Assembly: GCA_022777455.1 (NCBI GenBank)
Contig: JALFGI010000012.1
Span: 1 to 10,400 of the forward strand
DNA: 10,400 bases
Reading direction: 5' to 3'
From: Clostridiales bacterium
GTDB lineage: Bacteria; Bacillota_A; Clostridia; Oscillospirales; Oscillospiraceae
How positions within the stretch are numbered: position 1 is the stretch's first letter; the number at the start of each line of letters is the position of its first letter. The notes beneath the pieces are model-generated. The model was not told the DNA's origin. It did no database searches and worked only from the letters and a program-made list of their open reading frames with translations. Of the stretch, positions 6,083 through 10,400 are shown one piece after another. Position numbers and translations under genes: made by a program.

Positions 6083-6753
6083 ACCTTGGCCTCCTTTTTG
6101 TCACAGCCGGAAGAAGCGCAGCTGGCGCAGCAGCCGTCGCAGCCTTCCACCACCTTGTTGGCCCGGTTCTTGATGCCCACGGCGTTCATGATGGCCACCA
6201 CAACGGCCAGCACCAGGAACGCGCCGGGGGCCCGGACAAAGAAGGCAATGGGCTCGAAATGACCGGGCAGGGCAATGCCGAAAATGCTGCCCGCACCCAG
6301 CAGCTCTCTCACGGAGCCGATGATCACCAGGGCCACGGTGAAGCCCAGGCCCATGCCCAGGCCGTCGAACAGGCTGAGCAGGGGGGGATTCTTGGAGGCG
6401 TAGGCCTCGGCACGGCCCAGGATGATGCAGTTGACCACGATCAGGGGAATGTAAATGCCCAGCGACGCGTACAGCGACTCCATGTACGCCTCCATCAGCA
6501 GCTCCACCACGGTGACGAAGGAAGCCACGATGACGATGAAGGCCGGCAGCCGCACCTCATCGGGGATCACCTTGCGCAGCAGGGAGATCACCACATTGGA
6601 GATGGCCAGCACCACCAGGGAGCTCAGGCCCATGCCCAGACCGTTGATGGCGGAGGTAGTAACCGCCAGGGTGGGGCACATGCCCAGCATCAGGATGAAG
6701 GCCGGATTTTCTTTGATGATACCATTATAAATTCTTTCCCAACAGGCTTTCAT
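6079..6753 (-). CDS. rnfE: RnfE, integral membrane subunit of the Rnf complex, with cysteine-rich tail
   Basis: The protein has 224 residues and six predicted membrane segments. ENPAFILMLGMCPTLAVTTS near the start is the RnfE/NqrD signature. C26 and C109 (VVNCIILGRAEA) are in the positions that ligate the shared membrane 2Fe-2S cluster with RnfA. After the last membrane segment comes a short tail with five cysteines (C205, C208, C209, C212, C217) and several lysines, absent from the core fold. It may bind a metal or cluster on one side of the membrane. The start at 6753 has a TAAGGAGG site overlapping the end of the rnfD-rnfG gene. The gene overlaps rnfA by 4 nt. Confidence 0.94.
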   Translation of the reverse strand: MKACWERIYNGIIKENPAFILMLGMCPTLAVTTSAINGLGMGLSSLVVLAISNVVISLLRKVIPDEVRLPAFIVIVASFVTVVELLMEAYMESLYASLGIYIPLIVVNCIILGRAEAYASKNPPLLSLFDGLGMGLGFTVALVIIGSVRELLGAGSIFGIALPGHFEPIAFFVRAPGAFLVLAVVVAIMNAVGIKNRANKVVEGCDGCCASCASSGCDKKEAKV

Positions 6754-6766
6754 GTTTTCGGCCTCC

Positions 6767-8284
6767 TTACTTCAGATTTGCCGCGAAGAAGTCCAGCGCG
6801 GCATTCACGGCATCCACCACGGAGCCGGAGGTGACGGACGCACCATTGACGGAGTCGATCACATCGTCCTCTGCGGAAGCGCCGCCCTTGTTCAGGGTGA
6901 AGCTGGCCACATTCACTCCGGCGAACTGGTTCATAAAGTCGGGCTCGCCGCACTTCATGCCCATGCCGGCAGTTTCATGGAGCTCGGTAAAGGAGATGCC
7001 GTTCAGGGTGCCGTCGGCCTGGATGCCCACCACCAGTGCCAGACCGCCGTCGAAGGACTGGGCATTCCGCACGCTGATGGCATAGCCCACAACATTGCCC
7101 TGGTCGTCCACACCGGTGAGGGCCTTCTGGATGGTGACGGAGCCGTAAGCACTCCCTTCCGCTGCGGCCTGAACCGCTTCGTCCGTCTCAAAGGAAACGG
7201 CGCCGGGCACCACTTCCAGGAAGGCGGCCTGGGCGGCACGCTCTTGGTTTTCGGCAATCCGCTCGGCGGTGAGGACATACACGCCGCTGAGGGCCGCACC
7301 GGCAACCAGGGTGATCACCAGCAGGATGATGACGGGCTTGGGAATGGCGGCCTTCCGGTCCTTGGGGATGCGGAACGCAAAGGGCAGGGGGATGAACAAT
7401 TCGTCAATGATGTTGCTGAACATATTGGCCAGCAGCACGGCGTAGGTGGTGGAGTCGGCGGAGGCACCCTTCACCCGGAACAGACCGATGAGCACACCGG
7501 TGACGCAGCCGTAGAGCAGCTGGCCCTTGGTGGTGGAGGGGCAGGTCACGGGGTCCGTGGCCATGAAGAAGGCAGCCATCAGCAATCCGCCGCCCAGCAG
7601 CTGGGGCAGCAGGTAAGCCGGGTCAATGCCGTGTCCGCCGAAGATCATCAGGAAAATGGCGGTGGAGCCAATGGTGGCGGTGGGAATCTCCCAGGTGATG
7701 CCATGGGAGAGCAGCAGGTAGATACCGCCGGCGATCAGTCCCAGGGCGGAGCTGCCGATGACACCGCTGGTATTGCCCATGGCCAGGGCCAGCATGTCGA
7801 TGGTTTTCCCGGAGGCCAGCTCTGCCAGGGGGGTCGCGGCGGAAACGCCGTCCAGGGTGTAGCCGGTCATGGCGGTGCCGAAGGAGATCAGCAGGAAGCT
7901 CCGGCCGGCCAGGGCGGGGTTCATGAAGTTGTGGCCCAGGCCGCCGAACAGGCACTTTACCACCAGAATGGCAAACACGGCGCCCAGAACGGGGATATAC
8001 ACCGGGACGTTCGCCGGCAGGGTCAGGGCCAGCAGAAGGCCCGTGAGGATGGCGCTGCCGTCGGTGACGGTGTTGGGCCGCTTGGTCACCCGGTCAAATA
8101 CGTACTCGGTCAGCACGGCAGAGGTGATGGACAGCAGGATAATCAGCGCGGAATACCACCCGTGGGCCCAGACGCCCAGCACCGTGGTGGGCAGCAGCGC
8201 CAGCAGCACATCCCGCATCACAGCCTTGGTAGAGAGGCCGCCGCGGTCATGGGGCGCGCTGGAAATATGAAGTAATTCACTCAT
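6767..8284 (-). CDS. rnfDG: RnfD-RnfG fusion, flavinylated membrane subunits of the Rnf complex in one polypeptide
   Basis: The protein has 505 residues. Residues 1-310 are RnfD: a multi-spanning membrane domain with NTVTDGSAILTGLLLALTLP, GHNFMNPALAGR, the flavinylation-type motif D145-GVSAAT151-PLA and FFMATDPVTCPST. A membrane segment at 316-338 and residues 340-505 form RnfG: ISVRNAQSFDGGLALVVGI, LHETAGMGMK and the covalent-FMN motif D477-SVNGAS483-VTS. RnfD and RnfG are normally separate proteins of roughly 300-350 and 180-210 residues, encoded in that order. Here no stop or start separates them, and the frame is continuous through the linker. The fusion keeps RnfG's own membrane helix, so the RnfG FMN domain should still sit outside. 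The start at 8284 has a strong AAGGAGGTAA site overlapping the rnfC stop. Both FMN motifs differ slightly from the common SGAT form. Confidence 0.93.
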   Translation of the reverse strand: MSELLHISSAPHDRGGLSTKAVMRDVLLALLPTTVLGVWAHGWYSALIILLSITSAVLTEYVFDRVTKRPNTVTDGSAILTGLLLALTLPANVPVYIPVLGAVFAILVVKCLFGGLGHNFMNPALAGRSFLLISFGTAMTGYTLDGVSAATPLAELASGKTIDMLALAMGNTSGVIGSSALGLIAGGIYLLLSHGITWEIPTATIGSTAIFLMIFGGHGIDPAYLLPQLLGGGLLMAAFFMATDPVTCPSTTKGQLLYGCVTGVLIGLFRVKGASADSTTYAVLLANMFSNIIDELFIPLPFAFRIPKDRKAAIPKPVIILLVITLVAGAALSGVYVLTAERIAENQERAAQAAFLEVVPGAVSFETDEAVQAAAEGSAYGSVTIQKALTGVDDQGNVVGYAISVRNAQSFDGGLALVVGIQADGTLNGISFTELHETAGMGMKCGEPDFMNQFAGVNVASFTLNKGGASAEDDVIDSVNGASVTSGSVVDAVNAALDFFAANLK

Positions 8285-8298
8285 TCGTCGTTACCTCC

Positions 8299-9627
8299 TT
8301 ATTTCTTCTTCGCGGCCATGATCTCTGCCTTGGTCACCTTGAACAGCTGCATCAGAGGCCGTTTGGCGGGGCAGATGTAGGTGCAGCAGCCGCAGGCGAT
8401 ACATTCCAGACCATACAGCCGGTTTTCGTACCGATCGTAATTCTTCCGCAGGGCAGCCACCTGCATCAGCTGGGGAGACAGGCCCAGGGGGCACACCCGG
8501 TTGCACCGGCCGCAGCGCAGGCAGGCGGTGGTGGTGGACTCGGCCACGGTGTCGTAGGACAGGGCGGTGATGGCGTTGTTGTTCTTGCAGACAGGAACCT
8601 CCAGGCTCTGCAGGGCCACGCCCATCATGGGGCCGCCGAAGAGGATTTTCTTGGGTTCCAGCCCTTCCTTCCAGCCACCCACGGCCTGAACCAGCTCGGA
8701 GCCCAGGGTGCCGATCTTCACGAAGAAGTTGCCGGTGTCCTTCACGCAGTCGCCGGAAACGGTGACGGTGCGCTCCATCAGAGGCTCATTCAGGCACACG
8801 GCCCGGTAGATGGCCCGGATGGTGGCCACATTGTCCACCACGCAGCCGGCATCGGCGGGGAGCATACCCAGCTTCAGGTGCTTGTTTGTCACCACGCTGA
8901 TCAGGGAACGCTCGCCGCCCTGGGGATACTTGGTTTTCAGGGGCAGGACGGAGATCTTTTCGTGACCGGCGCAGGCGGATTGCATGGCGGCGATGGCCTG
9001 GGGCTTGTTCTTCTCGATGCCGATGATGCCCACGGCGTTGGGGAAGAGCTTCAGGATAATCTCCAGGCCCTCCACGATTTCCTCCGGGCAGGTGCGCATC
9101 AGCTGATCGTCACAGGTGATGTAGGGCTCGCACTCGGCGCCGTTGGCAATGATGTACTTGATTTTTTCCGGCTCCTTCACCGTCAGCTTCACATGGGTGG
9201 GGAAGCCTGCGCCGCCCATGCCCACGATGCCGGCAGCCTTGACCTTGTCCAGGATTTCCTGACCCGACAGAGTTTTGTAATCGGTTTTCACACCGATGCC
9301 CTCTGCCAGGGTGTTGGCTCCGTCGCTGGTGATGACGATGGCCTGCCCCATGCCGCCGGCGGCGGTGGGACGCAGCTCAATGGCCTTCACCGTACCGGAA
9401 ACGGAGCTGACGATATTCGCGGACACAAATCCGCTGGCTTCGGCGATGAGCTGACCTGCCAGAACGGTATCGCCCTTTTTCACCACAGGGGTGGCAGGCT
9501 TGCCAATGTGCTGGCTGGTCAGGAACACCAGATCTCCCACGGGGGTATAGGGGATCAAGGGTTTTTCACAGGAAAGCTCCTTCATTTCCTCCGGATGGAC
9601 GCCGCCTCGGAATGTTTTGTCTCCCAT
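8299..9627 (-). CDS. rnfC: RnfC, NADH/FMN- and iron-sulfur-binding subunit of the Rnf complex
   Basis: The predicted protein has 442 residues from the ATG at 9625-9627. An upstream ATG at 9633 (adding Met-Ser) is only 1-2 nt from the AAGGAGAG site, whereas the chosen start has about 8 nt spacing. The open frame back to 9750 crosses the promoter and is rejected. Features are RGGVHP at the N terminus, a glycine-rich nucleotide/FMN motif GIVGMGGAGFP (133-143), ANGAECEPYITCDDQLM, and two 4Fe-4S motifs, C369-C372-C375-C379 and C409-C412-C415-C419. RnfC is the peripheral cytoplasmic subunit that exchanges electrons with NAD(H). It is the first gene of the operon, 14 bp before rnfD-rnfG. Confidence 0.95.
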   Translation of the reverse strand: MGDKTFRGGVHPEEMKELSCEKPLIPYTPVGDLVFLTSQHIGKPATPVVKKGDTVLAGQLIAEASGFVSANIVSSVSGTVKAIELRPTAAGGMGQAIVITSDGANTLAEGIGVKTDYKTLSGQEILDKVKAAGIVGMGGAGFPTHVKLTVKEPEKIKYIIANGAECEPYITCDDQLMRTCPEEIVEGLEIILKLFPNAVGIIGIEKNKPQAIAAMQSACAGHEKISVLPLKTKYPQGGERSLISVVTNKHLKLGMLPADAGCVVDNVATIRAIYRAVCLNEPLMERTVTVSGDCVKDTGNFFVKIGTLGSELVQAVGGWKEGLEPKKILFGGPMMGVALQSLEVPVCKNNNAITALSYDTVAESTTTACLRCGRCNRVCPLGLSPQLMQVAALRKNYDRYENRLYGLECIACGCCTYICPAKRPLMQLFKVTKAEIMAAKKK

Positions 9628-9712
9628 AGACATCTCTCCTTGTTGTAATGAGTTCTGTATCCGATAAGGGCAGGTACGCAAAGGCACACTCACCCAGCTT
9701 GGGTATTTAACT

Positions 9713-9741
9713 ATTATAGCGGATGGGGCAGGAAAAGGCAA
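9713..9741 (-). promoter_or_regulatory. Sigma-A type promoter of the rnf operon
   Basis: On the minus strand a perfect TATAAT (9718-9713) lies 17 nt after TTGCCT (9741-9736). Transcription would start near 9706, giving a leader of about 79 nt before rnfC. The leader holds a small 5-bp hairpin (9692-9704). No other good promoter is apparent between the operon genes, whose gaps are 37 bp or less. I see no convincing regulator palindrome near it. Confidence 0.8.
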
Positions 9742-9789
9742 GAATTTCAAGTATTTACCAAGAAAAAAACAGAATCCCTTTTTGTGCAG

Positions 9790-9911
9790 TTTGCCTCCCC
9801 GATTCCCCCAGGCACTGTAGAGAAGGCAATTTGCGGTTGGTCAGCTGCGTGTCCGGTTGAATGGGATACCATTCGTCCCGTCCCGATTCTACTGCATGAT
9901 CGGGAGGCAAA
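9790..9911. repeat. Intergenic segment bounded by imperfect inverted repeats
   Basis: TTTGCCTCCCCGAT at 9790-9803 pairs with ATCGGGAGGCAAA at 9899-9911, with one base unpaired. Within it is a 6-bp hairpin (gaatgg-gata-ccattc, 9859-9874). At its right edge is gggaggca-aa-tgcctccc (9902-9919), an alternative local hairpin using the same right arm. I see no gene here. It could be a small non-autonomous repeat, or debris from the neighbouring insertion sequence. Confidence 0.45.
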
Positions 9912-9930
9912 TGCCTCCCCCAGACTGTCG

Positions 9931-9958
9931 AAAAAGTCCAGCTTTTGCTGGGCTTTTT
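9931..9958 (+). terminator. Terminator-like hairpin upstream of the transposase
   Basis: AAAAAGTCCAGC (9931-9942), a TTTT loop and GCTGGGCTTTTT (9947-9958) form a 12-bp stem with one U-G pair on the plus strand, ending in a T-run. Nothing transcribed on the plus strand is seen upstream in the window. Such hairpins near insertion-sequence ends block read-through into the transposase, so it may belong to the element's left end together with CAGACTGTCG at 9921-9930. Confidence 0.5.
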
Positions 9959-9968
9959 CCATTTTCTA

Positions 9969-9977
9969 TGATATAAT
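9969..9977 (+). promoter_or_regulatory. Extended -10 promoter candidate for the transposase
   Basis: TGATATAAT (9969-9977) is an extended -10 element with a perfect TATAAT. No good -35 box lies 17 nt upstream, where the terminator-like hairpin sits. A start near 9984 would give a leader of only about 5-11 nt before the transposase ATG. Confidence 0.5.
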
Positions 9978-9994
9978 ACATATGGGTGATGAAA

Positions 9995-10400
9995 ATGCTT
10001 GAACGTGGAAAAATGGAACGTGGAGTATATGAAATCGTGGACACGGAAAGTCTGGTGCCTACGGAACATTTGCTGCGCAAAATTGATGCAGCAATCAACT
10101 GGAACAAACTCTACGATATGGTGGAGCCGTTGTATTGTGAGGATAATGGCCGACCCAGCATCGACCCGGTTGTACTGTTCAAAATGGTACTCATTCAGCA
10201 TCTGTATGGTCTACCCTCTTTGCGCCGGACAGCGGAAGAAGTTTCGCTGAATGTGGCATATCGTTGGTTTCTGGGCTACCGGCTGCAAGAAGAGACACCG
10301 CATTTCTCCACAATCAGTTATAATTTCAAGCATCGTTTCACCCCTGAGACTGTAAACCAGATATTCGACTGGATTCTCAGCGAGATTGCAGAAGCCGGTT
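9995..10400 (+). CDS. IS1182-like (DUF772) transposase, N-terminal part, runs off the window
   Basis: The plus-strand frame is open to the right edge. From the ATG at 9995-9997 it encodes about 135 residues: MLERGKMERGVYEIVDTESL, then VPTEHLLRKIDAAINWNKLY, NGRPSIDPVVLFKMVLIQHL, RRTAEEVSLNVAYRWFLGY and TPHFSTISYNFKHRF. This is the helical DUF772/InsH-type N-terminal domain of IS1182-family transposases, which precedes the DDE catalytic domain. The catalytic part and the far inverted repeat lie outside the window, so completeness and activity cannot be judged. An ATG two codons earlier (9989) is an alternative start. GGGTG at 9984-9988 is a weak ribosome binding site. It is transcribed divergently from the rnf operon. 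Confidence 0.88.
   Translation, partial: MLERGKMERGVYEIVDTESLVPTEHLLRKIDAAINWNKLYDMVEPLYCEDNGRPSIDPVVLFKMVLIQHLYGLPSLRRTAEEVSLNVAYRWFLGYRLQEETPHFSTISYNFKHRFTPETVNQIFDWILSEIAEAG

Noticed and set aside
6752..8275. 507-residue plus-strand ORF opposite the rnfD-rnfG gene
   Set aside because: It is an antisense shadow with a Gly/Gln/His-rich composition. The minus strand carries conserved Rnf motifs and ribosome binding sites.
9628..9750. N-terminal extension of the RnfC reading frame to 9750
   Set aside because: It crosses the -35/-10 promoter and the leader. RnfC homology starts at MGDKTFRGGVHP, preceded by a well-placed AAGGAG site.
9736..9775. Rex, FNR or similar operator near the rnf promoter
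   Set aside because: The TTGGTAAATACTTG region shows only a short direct repeat (CTTG), with no symmetrical match to a known operator that I could support.

Overview
The window looks like a chromosomal segment from an anaerobic, GC-rich Clostridia-type Firmicute, probably a gut Oscillospirales relative. This assignment is inference. It rests on the Clostridia-type rnfCDGEAB gene order, strong AAGGAGG-type ribosome binding sites, a Gram-positive style System II cytochrome c maturation pair, and an IS1182-like transposase. No 16S or other marker is present. Nearly all genes lie on the minus strand, so the biological order runs from high to low coordinates.

Layout, left to right. (1) 1-122 is the 3' end of a plus-strand PfkB-family sugar kinase, probably 2-keto-3-deoxygluconate kinase. 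(2) 123-339 holds two tandem ~101-bp copies of a non-coding repeat unit. (3) 352-389 is the terminator of the minus-strand resB-ccsA unit, which occupies 414-2482. (4) 2523-2746 is a second, non-coding repeat element. It has 14-bp perfect terminal inverted repeats and contains two more copies of the same unit facing each other. (5) 2774-2804 is the terminator of the main operon. (6) 2814-9627 is a seven-gene minus-strand operon read as rnfC, a fused rnfD-rnfG, rnfE, rnfA, rnfB, a fused FMN-binding/NrfA pentaheme cytochrome, and a small membrane-anchored NusG-domain-II-like protein. Its likely sigma-A promoter is at 9713-9741. (7) 9790-9988 is a hairpin-rich intergenic stretch leading into (8) a plus-strand IS1182/DUF772-type transposase that runs off the right edge.

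How the genes may work together. Rnf couples reduced ferredoxin oxidation to NAD+ reduction and ion export, and it carries covalently bound FMN in RnfD and RnfG. Directly downstream, and apparently in the same transcript, lies one polypeptide with a membrane anchor, an RnfG-like FMN-binding domain and a complete NrfA-type pentaheme domain. That domain has the CxxCK active-site heme, four CxxCH hemes and the conserved catalytic Arg, Tyr and His. No NrfH-type quinol dehydrogenase gene is seen. The adjacent ResB and CcsA would supply the covalent hemes. The simplest hypothesis is a quinone-independent route: ferredoxin or NADH, then Rnf flavins, then the FMN domain, then the pentaheme domain, then nitrite (or a related substrate) outside the membrane. 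This fusion and its coupling to Rnf is the most interesting content of the window. The RnfD-RnfG fusion and the hairpin-repeat family come next.
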